DNA from: an uncultured Blautia sp.
GTDB taxonomy: Bacteria; Bacillota; Clostridia; Lachnospirales; Lachnospiraceae
DNA: 64,000 nucleotides
Assembly: GCA_937893675.1 (NCBI GenBank)
Contig: CALBGI010000034.1
Coordinates: 24,299-88,298 of the forward strand
Direction: 5' to 3'
Position 1 is the stretch's first letter. Every line of letters begins with the position of its first letter. The translations under genes were made by a program, and so were the position numbers. Positions 48,457-56,297 of the stretch are shown one piece after another. The notes beneath the pieces are model-generated. The model was not told the origin of the DNA. It did no database searches and was given only the letters and a program-made list of their open reading frames with translations.

Positions 48457-49485
48457 TCAGGTTCCTCCATAAAATGAGAGAAATGCCGGAATCATAATGA
48501 TCACCATGACCACCAAAAGCATCAGCACCATAGGAAACAAAAGCTTTGTCGCAGCTGCTTCCCCCAGAACCCGGGCCTTGCGCTTTCGTTCCTCCCACGC
48601 AGCCAGCGATTCTCTCTCCAGCATGTCCGAAAGCTGCCGGCTCCCTTTTTGCAGATTCTGTATTAGAAGAGTGGAAAAAATCTTATATTGCACCTGACTG
48701 CACCGTTCCCCAAACCTGCGATAAGCGTCCAGTTCCGAAACACCACTTTCCATTTCCCTGCAGGCCGTTACAATTTCCTCATATGCGCAACGGGTACGAA
48801 GCTTCTTTCTTCTCAGATAATCTTCTCCTATTTTTTGAAATGCCCGGCGGGCAGTCATTCCAGCCTGCACGAGAAGGGTAAATTTCATCACCAGCGCCGG
48901 ATAATCCAGCAAAAGCTCTTCTCTGCGTTTCTGCAGTTTTTTCTGTTCTTCCCTGGTTTGTGCCCCCATGAGCACAGCTGCCGCAAGAAAGCCAAGCCCC
49001 GCCAGCAATGTGCCTGCGGTATCTCCCGGACGTGTCCACACGATCTTTTTCCCATCCAGTTTTGTTGGAAGATAATAATGATCCGGATCGTTCTTTCGAC
49101 TGTTGTACGCATCCAAAGCAGCCTTTAACTCCCGCTGTCTTTCCTCTTCAGGAGAAACTGTTTCCTGCGGTTTTTCCTGTTCTTCTGTCTCTTTTTGCGG
49201 AATCTGAATATAAACCGTCTCACGTTCTTTTCCGGATTCAGACACATAAAATTTTTCTTCATATGCTCCGGAGTCCTCTTTTATAAGACATACCTCTTTT
49301 TCGTATACCGTGTCAGCTCCATTTTGGAGCGTAAGCACCAGTCCTGCAAAATTCCCTGCCGCCGCCACGCCCGCAAACAGGAGGCAGCCTCTCTTTCCGA
49401 TGCGTTCCATCCCCTGGATCCATCCCCGCCGTAAAGCCAAGAGCACCAAAGGAATCAGCGCAAAAATCACAATATGTACCCACAT
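48457..49485 (-). CDS. tadC: Tad pilus inner-membrane platform protein TadC
   Basis: A 342-residue integral membrane protein of the GspF/T2SSF fold. The C-terminal half contains LDYPALVMKFTLLVQAGMTARRAF, ACREMESGVSELDAYRRFGERC, and QNLQKGSRQLSDMLERESLAAWEERKRKAR, typical of TadC. The N-terminal ~150 residues include an extracytoplasmic-looking charged insertion (QIPQKETEEQEKPQETV). AGGAGG precedes the ATG. It works with TadB as the platform for pilin extrusion. Confidence 0.9.
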   Translation of the reverse strand: MWVHIVIFALIPLVLLALRRGWIQGMERIGKRGCLLFAGVAAAGNFAGLVLTLQNGADTVYEKEVCLIKEDSGAYEEKFYVSESGKERETVYIQIPQKETEEQEKPQETVSPEEERQRELKAALDAYNSRKNDPDHYYLPTKLDGKKIVWTRPGDTAGTLLAGLGFLAAAVLMGAQTREEQKKLQKRREELLLDYPALVMKFTLLVQAGMTARRAFQKIGEDYLRRKKLRTRCAYEEIVTACREMESGVSELDAYRRFGERCSQVQYKIFSTLLIQNLQKGSRQLSDMLERESLAAWEERKRKARVLGEAAATKLLFPMVLMLLVVMVIIMIPAFLSFYGGT

Positions 49486-49493
49486 GTATCCTC

Positions 49494-50267
49494 CTACACT
49501 TCAATATCCACTATTTTTCTTCCCAGCCAGCATGCTGTGCCGTAAATGCCAAGGCAAAGACTCATGGCACAAAACCCAAAAGGATTTCCATACAGCACGT
49601 CCAAAAATCCCGGAGAAGTCAGCTTCAGATAAAAAATGATTCCTGCAGGCATAACACTCATGATCATCTGCTCTGATTTTTTCGCAGCCAACGTTGCCTC
49701 AATCTCCCGGCGAACGTCAATTTTGTCCCCGAGCATACGGGCTGTTTTTTGTATCACCCGATTCATGTCTCCCCCGGTTCTTTTGGCTGTATGAAACACA
49801 AGGGCAAAGTTCTCAATATCCTCCACTCCGCTTCGGTCTCCCAGGTCCAGAAACAGTTCTTCCACCGGCACACTGACCTTCTGCTGACTTTCAATATAGC
49901 GAAATTCTTTCAAAATGTCGGTTTCCTCACCATAGAGCCGTTCCAGATCTCTTACACAGGCAGATACCGCGTTTTCTGCGGAATAGCCAGCCTGTACCGC
50001 CACACTCAGAGAGGTAAGCGCATCGCGAAACTGATAATTCAGCTTCTTTTTTCTTTCCTGTATACAGCGCCGCCTCTTCCACCGCAGATAAACGATCGTG
50101 ACCGGCACCAGAAGCACCCAAAAGGGATATCTCCCATAAAAAAGATAAATTATACTGCCCCCGATCATCACGCTCTGCGCAATTCCCACAAGCAGTTCTT
50201 TTTTCGAGAAATGATATTCTCCATACTGATTTTTTGCCTGTGCATTTTTCTTTGTCTTTTTTTTCAT
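49494..50267 (-). CDS. tadB: Tad pilus inner-membrane platform protein TadB
   Basis: A 257-residue GspF-fold membrane protein: two N-terminal hydrophobic stretches (MIGGSIIYLFYG, FWVLLVPVTIVYL), then YQFRDALTSLSVAVQAGYSAENAV and FHTAKRTGGDMNRVIQKTARML, which are the conserved TadB segments. ATG 50267 overlaps the tadA stop codon by one base (TGATG), showing translational coupling. It is followed by tadC after eight bases. Confidence 0.9.
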   Translation of the reverse strand: MKKKTKKNAQAKNQYGEYHFSKKELLVGIAQSVMIGGSIIYLFYGRYPFWVLLVPVTIVYLRWKRRRCIQERKKKLNYQFRDALTSLSVAVQAGYSAENAVSACVRDLERLYGEETDILKEFRYIESQQKVSVPVEELFLDLGDRSGVEDIENFALVFHTAKRTGGDMNRVIQKTARMLGDKIDVRREIEATLAAKKSEQMIMSVMPAGIIFYLKLTSPGFLDVLYGNPFGFCAMSLCLGIYGTACWLGRKIVDIEV

Positions 50268-51454
50268 CACTCTATCCCTGCCCGTTTCAATTTTTCCCGG
50301 TGAAGGAGAGGCGCCGTCTGCACCAGGCCCTTCTCCTCCTGCCAGGTATAGAGAGTCTGCAGCCGGATTTCTCCATTCTCAAAACTGCATACCTCCGCAA
50401 TTTCCAGAACCTTTCGGGATTTATCCCGCATTCTCCCCAAATGAATCAGAATGTCCACGCCGGAAGCAATCTGTCTGCGTATCGCCTCCAGTGGAAGCTC
50501 CACGCCCATAAGCGTCATTGTTTCCAGGCGGCTCAACATGTCGCGGCTGCTGTTGGCATGTGCGGTGCCAAGACTCCCGTCATGCCCTGTGTTCAATGCC
50601 TGAAGCATATCCACCGCCTCTCCTCCGCGAACCTCTCCCACAATGATCCGGTCCGGACGCATGCGAAGCGCTGCTTTGATCAGATCACGGATCGTTACGC
50701 TGACACCGCCTTCGATATTTGCGCTCTTTGCTTCCAGCCGCACCAGATTCGGGATTCCCTGAAGCTTCAGCTCTGCATTATCCTCAATGGTGATCACACG
50801 CTCATCCTCTGGAATATAGTGGGAAAGCGCTCCCAGAAATGTCGTCTTGCCGCTTCCGGTCCCACCGCCAATAATGATGGAATATCTGGCTTTTACCAAT
50901 TTTTCCAAAAATTCTGCGCACTCTGCAGTCAGACTTCCTATGGCAATCAGCCGTTCCATTGACATGGGCGTATCCGGAAAACGCCGGATAGTGAGGATCG
51001 GGCCATTCAACGCTACCGGATAAACAACTGCGTTTACTCTGGCTCCGCCCTCCAGACGGGCATCCACAATCGGCATGGACTCATTTACCACCCGGTTGCA
51101 CTTTCCCACAATCTGCTGGATGACATCTTCCAGCTTCTCCCGGGAGGTGAAGGCTTTGTTCCAACGGCTGAGACGGCCTTCCCGCTCCACAAATACCGCG
51201 TCTGGTCCGTTTACCATGATTTCTGTCACACTTTCATCCTCAATGAGTTCCTGCAGTACATCCAACTTCCGTACAGAATAGAAAAGCTCCTGACGAAGCT
51301 GCACCTTTTCCTTTAAGCCACAGCTCATATCCCTCATTTCATTGAGGATCAAACTGTCAATGGCCTCCAGAATTTCTTCGTCTGTCAGCTCGTTGGACAG
51401 ATCAAGCCTGTCCAGCAAGCGCTTGCGTATTTCCTGAAAATATTCTTTTCTCAT
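50267..51454 (-). CDS. tadA: Tad secretion ATPase TadA/CpaF
   Basis: A 395-residue VirB11/PilT-family ATPase that powers Flp pilus assembly. It has the CpaF-type segment ESVTEIMVNGPDAVFVEREGRL, the Walker A IIGGGTGSGKTT (~195-203), an Asp box (VITIEDNAELKL), Walker B (RPDRIIVGEVRGGEAVDML) and the His box GHDGSLGTAHANS. The start overlaps the tadZ stop codon (ATGA). Cytoplasmic, associated with TadB/TadC. Confidence 0.95.
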   Translation of the reverse strand: MRKEYFQEIRKRLLDRLDLSNELTDEEILEAIDSLILNEMRDMSCGLKEKVQLRQELFYSVRKLDVLQELIEDESVTEIMVNGPDAVFVEREGRLSRWNKAFTSREKLEDVIQQIVGKCNRVVNESMPIVDARLEGGARVNAVVYPVALNGPILTIRRFPDTPMSMERLIAIGSLTAECAEFLEKLVKARYSIIIGGGTGSGKTTFLGALSHYIPEDERVITIEDNAELKLQGIPNLVRLEAKSANIEGGVSVTIRDLIKAALRMRPDRIIVGEVRGGEAVDMLQALNTGHDGSLGTAHANSSRDMLSRLETMTLMGVELPLEAIRRQIASGVDILIHLGRMRDKSRKVLEIAEVCSFENGEIRLQTLYTWQEEKGLVQTAPLLHREKLKRAGIE

Positions 51455-52464
51455 TCACGATCCCCGCTTAAAAGCTTCCGCACATAGTCTCCAAGTTCAC
51501 TCCACACCAGCTGCTCTACATAGTTCTGCGCAGGCAGCTGTCCCACATGAAAAGGTAAATGCACCTTGGTAGTTTTTGCAAGAATCTGCGAAAAATCCCA
51601 CTCCTGCAGAAGGTTCTCGAACTGTGTCAGCTTACACACCGAAATAGTATCCTTGAGAACCGGCATATAAACCTGCCTGCACCTGTCCAAAAGCGGAAAT
51701 AACGAGTCAATTCCGCCTCCCATATCCAATACCACACTCTGATAATTGCTGTGCATTACCAGTTCATTGAGCAGGTATTCCCAGTCTTCCCACGTAGTGG
51801 CATGAATATCTGCCGGTATTTTTACCGGAGGTACAAAATCCAGATTGTTCACGGTCTGTATCATTCCATTCATTCGGTGGATCAGATTCTGGCTCTTCTG
51901 GCGGACATAGTAGAGAAGGTCGCCCAGATTATGAGAGAATTCTTTTCCCATAAGCTCTTCAAAGCCCGCATATTCTTCCAGATTGAGATACAGAACCGCC
52001 CGGTCTCTTGCCAATATCTGCGCCAGTGTCAAGGCAAATGAGGTCTTCAGACATCGCCCCAGCGGCGAATACACTCCCAATATCTCCGTCGTCTTCTTCA
52101 ATACCGGAAACTGCACCGGGACAACTGCCCTTTCCTCACCATAACACGCCATCACCTCGCGGATAACCTCTGCTGATGACTGATATTTGTACACGCTTGG
52201 ATAACGGTCAAGCTCCGGTGGATAGACGCCCTCGGAAAGTATAACAATTTTTCCAATGTCCATATCCCGAACTTCTTTGCACATGGCTTTTCCGGAAATC
52301 AGCAGCAACTCTATATGCGCGGTTTTTCCATATACAAGCAGTCCCTCCACCGTGGTAAATGCCTGGATCTCAAAAGGAATATTGTTTTTCCGATTCAGAT
52401 AGTCCATGAAGTTCCGGGCATAATCTGCCTCTAAGTCACAGACCGCAAATATGTTCTTTTTCAA
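51451..52464 (-). CDS. tadZ: TadZ/CpaE-like MinD-family localisation protein
   Basis: A 337-residue protein. The N-terminal ~120 residues resemble an atypical receiver domain (IFAVCDLEADYARNFMDYL, LLLISGK). The C-terminal part is a MinD/ParA-like ATPase with a deviant Walker A, YSPLGRCLKTSFALTLAQIL, and LDMGGGIDSLF. TadZ proteins position the pilus machine at the pole. The start is a TTG at 52464 with AGGAGGTG four bases upstream, overlapping the peptidase stop codon (TTGA); the longer frame runs through the peptidase gene and is not used. Confidence 0.85.
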   Translation of the reverse strand: MKKNIFAVCDLEADYARNFMDYLNRKNNIPFEIQAFTTVEGLLVYGKTAHIELLLISGKAMCKEVRDMDIGKIVILSEGVYPPELDRYPSVYKYQSSAEVIREVMACYGEERAVVPVQFPVLKKTTEILGVYSPLGRCLKTSFALTLAQILARDRAVLYLNLEEYAGFEELMGKEFSHNLGDLLYYVRQKSQNLIHRMNGMIQTVNNLDFVPPVKIPADIHATTWEDWEYLLNELVMHSNYQSVVLDMGGGIDSLFPLLDRCRQVYMPVLKDTISVCKLTQFENLLQEWDFSQILAKTTKVHLPFHVGQLPAQNYVEQLVWSELGDYVRKLLSGDRE

Positions 52465-52973
52465 TAGACACCTCCTGCATAGAGCATCACACTTAAAAAT
52501 ACAGGTACCGTAAAATGAAAATTTTCCAAAGCGGTCATATCTTTGTTGTAATAGGGCTTCTTCTGCCCACCGGACATATATTCTGAAAGATATTGCGCAA
52601 AATAGTGGAACCTTTGGCGGAATTCGCCGACAGAAATCAGAATTGCGAGAGAAATGCCGGCACCGATGAACAGTGACACAAGAATACATTTCCCGATAGA
52701 AATACCTCCCAGCATACAGCCCAGGGCGCAGAAAAGTTTAATATCTCCAGGCCCCAGCATACGAAAAACAAACAGCCCGCCCAACAAAAGCAGCGGCAGC
52801 ATTGTTCCCCAAGCTGCACCCCAAAAGCCTCGGATCCCTCCCGATAAGGTCTGTACAGCAAGCCCTGTGCAGATGCAAAATACAATCCAGCCATTGTCCA
52901 CTCTGGAGGTACGTAAATCCATCACCATGGCTACTGCCGCAGTCAAAACCGGAAACAATGTTTCCAAAAACAT
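52461..52973 (-). CDS. A24 prepilin peptidase (TadV/CpaA type)
   Basis: A 170-residue membrane protein with catalytic D19 in VMDLRTSRVDN and D77 in GPGDIKL, and about six hydrophobic segments. It is first in the Tad operon, downstream of the palindrome-bearing promoter. It cleaves the leader of the Flp pilin and perhaps the TadE-like proteins. The N-terminal methylation domain of PilD is absent, as is usual for TadV. GAGAGGTGA precedes the ATG. Confidence 0.9.
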   Translation of the reverse strand: MFLETLFPVLTAAVAMVMDLRTSRVDNGWIVFCICTGLAVQTLSGGIRGFWGAAWGTMLPLLLLGGLFVFRMLGPGDIKLFCALGCMLGGISIGKCILVSLFIGAGISLAILISVGEFRQRFHYFAQYLSEYMSGGQKKPYYNKDMTALENFHFTVPVFLSVMLYAGGVY

Positions 52974-53080
52974 TCCTTCACCTCTCTTTGTACTTATGTT
53001 TTGTGAGACATTTGGGAGCAGCGAAACATAGAATACCCTTTGGTGCTATTTTCTTTTATCTTAAGTAAAAATGGGAATTT

Positions 53081-53119
53081 CCGTCGGAATCGACGGCTTT
53101 GATACCAGATGACTTCTGG
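53081..53119 (-). other. Two hairpins in the Tad operon leader
   Basis: In the predicted leader (downstream of the -10) ACCAGA/TCTGGT (around 53104-53120) and CCGTCG/CGACGG (53081-53096) form two short stems separated by TATCAAAG. This faintly recalls the two-stem core of c-di-GMP-I aptamers (CAAAGC between stems), but the other invariant segments are not visible, so no riboswitch is called. Confidence 0.35.
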
Positions 53120-53127
53120 TGAGTCTT

Positions 53128-53156
53128 ATTATAGAACTGCAATGACGATTTGTCCA
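53128..53156 (-). promoter_or_regulatory. Tad operon promoter
   Basis: Minus-strand TGGACA (53151-53156), 17-bp spacer, TATAAT (53128-53133), about 155 bp before the first tad gene. The -35 overlaps the end of a 29-bp palindrome. Confidence 0.75.
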
Positions 53157-53181
53157 GTGATATTTTCAAAATATCACTGGA
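53153..53181. promoter_or_regulatory. 29-bp perfect palindrome on the Tad -35 element
   Basis: TCCAGTGATATTTT, a central base, then AAAATATCACTGGA: 14-bp arms without mismatch. It overlaps the -35 hexamer by four bases and has no U-run on the coding strand, so it looks like an operator for a dimeric regulator rather than a terminator of the upstream dehydrogenase gene. Confidence 0.75.
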
Positions 53182-53184
53182 TTT

Positions 53185-53203
53185 TATCGACATTTTTCGA
53201 CAA
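53185..53203 (-). promoter_or_regulatory. Two Spo0A-box-like sites upstream of the Tad promoter
   Basis: Minus strand: TTGTCGAAA (53195-53203) matches the Spo0A box core TGTCGAA, and ATGTCGATA (53185-53193) matches it with one change. The sites are 10 bp apart in the same orientation, hence on the same helix face, 30 to 50 bp upstream of the -35. Confidence 0.5.
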
Positions 53204-53221
53204 TTTCACTTGCAGGTCACA

Positions 53222-54334
53222 TCACTGCTTTTCAAAAGGAAAACGGTAAGGCAGATGGTACCTGTCACGGATTTCCAGAAATTCCCTCTGCACCGCTTCG
53301 CCTACCGGCACCCCCTTTTCTTTTCGCTCCTGCCAAACCAAATATTCCTTTTCTCCTGCGGTATAAATCCGCTCCTGCCCCGGAGCCTTCTGAGAAGCGC
53401 GCAGTTCCCGGAGAATGTCCCCCGCTGTTTTTCGGAAGACAGCTTCTCCCATGAAGAATTCCGGATGGATCACAAGGAAAAAATGTCCCAGATGATAGGG
53501 CTGTTTCTGACCGTTCTCATCAAGTCCCATGAGCATTTTAAGGAAACTTCCGCCCTGAAGCGCAGCCGATAGAATTTCCACCACAGTTGCATAACCATAG
53601 CCTTTATAGCCAGCCAGCTCTTCGCCGATCCCTCCCAGGGGCGCCAGGGCATTCTGCCCTTTGGTAAGATCCTTCAAAATCTGCCTGCTGTCCGTCTTGG
53701 GCTGACCATCATGACCGATAACCATGCCCTCCGGAGTATCCATTCCCATCCGCGCATAATACTCGATTTTGCCTCGCTGCGTAATAGAGGTAGCGCAGTC
53801 AAGCACAAAAGGAAATTCCTCATCTGTGGGAAGCGCAAAAGTCAGCGGATTGGTTCCCAGCATATTTTCCACCCCGAAGGTAGGGGCGATCGACGGACGC
53901 GCATTGGTTCCTGTGATTCCTATCATGCCCTTGTCAGACGCCATGGTCGCCCAGTATCCTGCAATACCGTAATGGGTGGAATTGCGCACTGCTCCCATTG
54001 CCATTCCGTAAATTTCAGCCTTCTTTATCAGACTGTTCATCATCCGGTGAGACGCCACCATCCCCATTCCATCGTGTGCATCTGCAACAAGAGTGGTACA
54101 GGTTTCCTTCAAAACCTCATAGTCTGTCACAGGTTTTTGGATTCCTGCACAGATACGGTCAATGTAAATTGGTTTGAAACGATTGCAGCCATGGCTTTCT
54201 ATCCCGCGCCGGTCGCTTTCCAGCAAAACATCCGTACAAATTTTGGCGTCCTCCTCCGGCACCCCCACTGCCCGAAACGCATCTGTCATAAAATTTTCCA
54301 TAAGCTCCCATGATACATAAGGTCTGGTTTCCAT
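53222..54334 (-). CDS. Ldh2/MdhL-family NAD(P)-dependent dehydrogenase
   Basis: A 370-residue oxidoreductase of the malate/L-lactate dehydrogenase type 2 family (YlbC, AllD, ComC relatives), structurally unrelated to classical LDH. Family segments seen are VLLESDRRGIESHGCNR, VADAHDGMGMVAS, GAVRNSTHYGIAGYWA with the active-site His, GITGTNARPSIAPTFG, and NPLTFALPTDEEFPFVLDCATS, and GYKGYGYA. The substrate (malate, lactate, ureidoglycolate or other 2-hydroxyacid) cannot be decided. AAAGGAGAAGG precedes the ATG at 54334. A -10 TATAAT lies at 54399-54404. Confidence 0.88.
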   Translation of the reverse strand: METRPYVSWELMENFMTDAFRAVGVPEEDAKICTDVLLESDRRGIESHGCNRFKPIYIDRICAGIQKPVTDYEVLKETCTTLVADAHDGMGMVASHRMMNSLIKKAEIYGMAMGAVRNSTHYGIAGYWATMASDKGMIGITGTNARPSIAPTFGVENMLGTNPLTFALPTDEEFPFVLDCATSITQRGKIEYYARMGMDTPEGMVIGHDGQPKTDSRQILKDLTKGQNALAPLGGIGEELAGYKGYGYATVVEILSAALQGGSFLKMLMGLDENGQKQPYHLGHFFLVIHPEFFMGEAVFRKTAGDILRELRASQKAPGQERIYTAGEKEYLVWQERKEKGVPVGEAVQREFLEIRDRYHLPYRFPFEKQ

Positions 54335-54398
54335 ATGCCTTCTCCTTTCAACTGTATATTGTCTTCCCAATACATGAGGCACTCGTGCCTGTATCTGT

Positions 54399-54477
54399 AT
54401 TATATCATACCCCCTCTCCCTGCTGAAAGTTTTCTTTTTATTTAACACTTGACATCTCTGAAATCAGATTTTATGAT
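54399..54477. promoter_or_regulatory. Divergent promoters of the dehydrogenase and GNAT genes
   Basis: Plus strand: perfect TTGACA (54449-54454), 17-bp spacer, TATGAT (54472-54477), serving the acetyltransferase. Minus strand: TATAAT (54399-54404) with weak TTCAGC 17 bp upstream, serving the dehydrogenase; GGCAC/GTGCC arms in its leader (54378-54389) are a possible operator. Confidence 0.65.
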
Positions 54478-54509
54478 TGAGAAAATTAAATCCGAAAAGA
54501 GAGACCCTT

Positions 54510-55262
54510 ATGGAAATGACGATCAAACAAATCGAGGATATGTCCCTGAATGCCTGGCCATCTCACAAAATGGAGCTTTACGACGGCTGGATCCTTCGAT
54601 TTTCTTATTTTTACACGCACAGAACCAACAGTGTGGAGCAATTTGGCATCTCCACTCTGCCCTGGAGGGAAAAAATCCCCTACTGTGAGGCAGTCTACCA
54701 ACGTCTGGGAACGCCTGCAATTTTCAAAATCAGTCCCCTGGTTTCTCCGGACTTCGACTATGTCCTGGAAAATCGCGGTTACCGGATAGAACACACCACG
54801 AATGTCATGACGCTGGAATTAAATGATACCGTCCCGGGCAGATTTTCTGACAAAGTTCAGATTTCAGAGCAGATTTCCCAGGAATGGATTGAAAGTCTGT
54901 TTGATCTAAAAAAAATGACGAATCCCATACACCGCGCCGTTGTTCCTTCCATGTACCAGGCCATTCTCAAGGAAACACTCTGCGCATCCATCACCCAAAA
55001 CGGTGAAATTGTCGCCACCGGCCTTGGCATCCTTGACAGGGATTATATCGGAATCTACGCCATTCATGTGCGGGAGGACTATCGCAAAAATGGATATGCC
55101 AGACAGCTTCTTGGAACCCTTCTTCTGGAAGGACAAAAAAAAGGCGCGCAAAGAGCCTACCTGCAGGTTGTAGAAGGTAACCATCCTGCAAGATCCCTGT
55201 ACGAAGCCTTTGGCTTTCGTTATTTTTACACCTACTGGTTCCGCGTACAGGATCAGATCTGA
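54510..55262 (+). CDS. GNAT-family N-acetyltransferase
   Basis: A 250-residue protein. The C-terminal GNAT domain has the acetyl-CoA-binding segment IHVREDYRKNGYARQLLGTLL and the following VEGNHPARSLYEAFGFRYFYTYWFR. The N-terminal half (GWILRFSYFYTHRTNSVE, ENRGYRIEHTTNVM) resembles a degenerate first GNAT-like domain. The substrate is unknown. The ATG at 54510 was chosen; the ribosome binding site (AAAAGAGAGA) is weak, and the next ATG is two codons later. A consensus promoter lies just upstream. Confidence 0.87.
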   Translation: MEMTIKQIEDMSLNAWPSHKMELYDGWILRFSYFYTHRTNSVEQFGISTLPWREKIPYCEAVYQRLGTPAIFKISPLVSPDFDYVLENRGYRIEHTTNVMTLELNDTVPGRFSDKVQISEQISQEWIESLFDLKKMTNPIHRAVVPSMYQAILKETLCASITQNGEIVATGLGILDRDYIGIYAIHVREDYRKNGYARQLLGTLLLEGQKKGAQRAYLQVVEGNHPARSLYEAFGFRYFYTYWFRVQDQI

Positions 55263-55323
55263 CCAGCCGCAGCGTTTTTTGCGGTTCGGAACATCCGGTC
55301 ATCATTATTTCCCATACAAAAAT

Positions 55324-55382
55324 ACCGCCGAAAAACGGATGCTTCCATTTTGCGGCGGTGCTTTATTTTGGGGGAATCGTAA
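55324..55382 (+). terminator. Possible terminator after the GNAT gene
   Basis: ACCGCCG pairs with CGGCGGT across a 32-base loop, followed by GCTTTATTTT. It separates the acetyltransferase gene from convergent folT. Confidence 0.55.
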
Positions 55383-55403
55383 TCTCTGTACTTTGCTTTG
55401 TTT

Positions 55404-55970
55404 TTATACGGTATTTTTATTCAAAACAGCCGGCGTCACATTTCCTGCAACCATCGCAGTCAGCGGGCTGAGGTAAAGAATACAGGTAAGTACGCAGTAA
55501 ATGGGGATCATAATTGCAAACTGCACCAGTCTTCCCGGCATAATTGCATAAAAATTATATCCCATGAATATCACCAGCCCGGCAGTTGTAAAGATAAGAG
55601 AGCTGAAAATTGCAGTAATAAAAATGGAAACGCTCATTCCCACCGTTTTCGCAGTTTTTGTTTTTCCTGCCCACAACGATTTCATCAGCGCCGGTATTAC
55701 GCCCCACAAAATAGCGGCAATCGTAATCAGCGGATTAATGGCATAGCCCTTCATAAAACAGCCGATAATATCTGAAGCCAGTCCACACACGCCTCCGGCT
55801 ACAGGGCCGAGCCACAGGCCAGCCAGAATGGTGCACACACTGCCCACAGAAATGCGGTAAGCACCGAGCTCAATCACAAATACTCTGGTGAGAACCAGAT
55901 GCATAGCAACCAGAAGAGCCATAAATACCAGGGTTTTTACGTTCCAACAGGATTTTTTGTTTTTTTCCAT
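55404..55970 (-). CDS. folT: Folate ECF transporter S component FolT
   Basis: A 188-residue integral membrane protein with about six hydrophobic segments: VKTLVFMALLVAMHLVL, YRISVGSVCTILAGLWLGPVAGGVCGLASDIIG, and INPLITIAAILWGVIPA are typical of the FolT/QueT-type S components. The THF riboswitch in its leader makes folate the likely substrate. It uses the shared ECF module encoded elsewhere. The ATG at 55970 has GGAGGTG ten bases upstream, a site that can be sequestered by the leader. Confidence 0.93.
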   Translation of the reverse strand: MEKNKKSCWNVKTLVFMALLVAMHLVLTRVFVIELGAYRISVGSVCTILAGLWLGPVAGGVCGLASDIIGCFMKGYAINPLITIAAILWGVIPALMKSLWAGKTKTAKTVGMSVSIFITAIFSSLIFTTAGLVIFMGYNFYAIMPGRLVQFAIMIPIYCVLTCILYLSPLTAMVAGNVTPAVLNKNTV

Positions 55971-55980
55971 TAAAAAAACA

Positions 55981-56088
55981 CCTCCATAATGTAATAAAAT
56001 AGATACCACGCCTGACAGCCATGGAATATCAGCTGCCGCGTACTCAGGAATAAATAATAATCCCTCCACATTATGAGATGTCCTCATA
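55981..56088 (-). promoter_or_regulatory. folT expression platform
   Basis: Minus-strand CTCATA (56072-56077) can pair with TATGAG next to the aptamer (56083-56088, five-base loop). Alternatively CTCATAATGT can pair with ACATTATGGAG at 55984-55994, which includes part of the GGAGGTG ribosome binding site. The two pairings exclude each other, fitting translational control. Confidence 0.6.
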
Positions 56089-56090
56089 TG

Positions 56091-56196
56091 TAGCAACGGG
56101 TGCGGAAAATATATCGTAAGCGGCCTCTACCTGCTTTTCGTTTCACGGCGACTCCCCAGCCAATGAACACTTAACGCATAAATTCCTACTTCGCTA
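56091..56196 (-). ncRNA. Tetrahydrofolate (THF) riboswitch aptamer
   Basis: On the minus strand, P1 pairs TAGCGA (from 56196) with TTGCTA (to 56091). AGTAGG follows the 5' strand, then the invariant GCGTTAAGTG (56168-56177), GGGGAGTCGCC, ACGAA, and CCGCACCCG just before the 3' P1 strand. This order matches the THF-I consensus (GAGUAG, GCGUUAAGUG, GGGAnGUYG, ACGAA, CAUCCG). THF binding is known to control folT genes. Identification is by eye from the consensus. Confidence 0.88.
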
Positions 56197-56212
56197 TTAT
56201 TTATTTAAGGAG

Positions 56213-56257
56213 ATTATAGCACATCTTATAGAAATTACAAGAATTTTTTGGTATAAT
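56213..56257. promoter_or_regulatory. Divergent promoters of folT and the lipoprotein gene
   Basis: folT (minus): TTGTAA (56235-56240), 16-bp spacer, extended TGC-TATAAT (56213-56218). Lipoprotein (plus): TAGAAA (56229-56234), 17-bp spacer, TATAAT (56252-56257). The two core promoters overlap, so simultaneous use is unlikely. Confidence 0.7.
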
Positions 56258-56297
56258 GTGAACACTTAATGAGTGCGCACACGCGAGGAGGTTTTCC

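Noticed and set aside
48423..48470. Longer start of the Flp pilin
   Set aside because: It would overlap tadC and lacks a ribosome binding site; ATG 48422 has GGAGG directly upstream and gives a normal short pilin leader.
53081..53119. c-di-GMP-I riboswitch in the Tad leader
   Set aside because: Only CAAAG between two stems matches; the other conserved aptamer segments are missing.
55970..56096. N-terminal extension of FolT through the riboswitch platform
   Set aside because: The frame is open upstream, but the extension consists of riboswitch sequence and lacks a start codon with a ribosome binding site; GGAGGTG marks ATG 55970.
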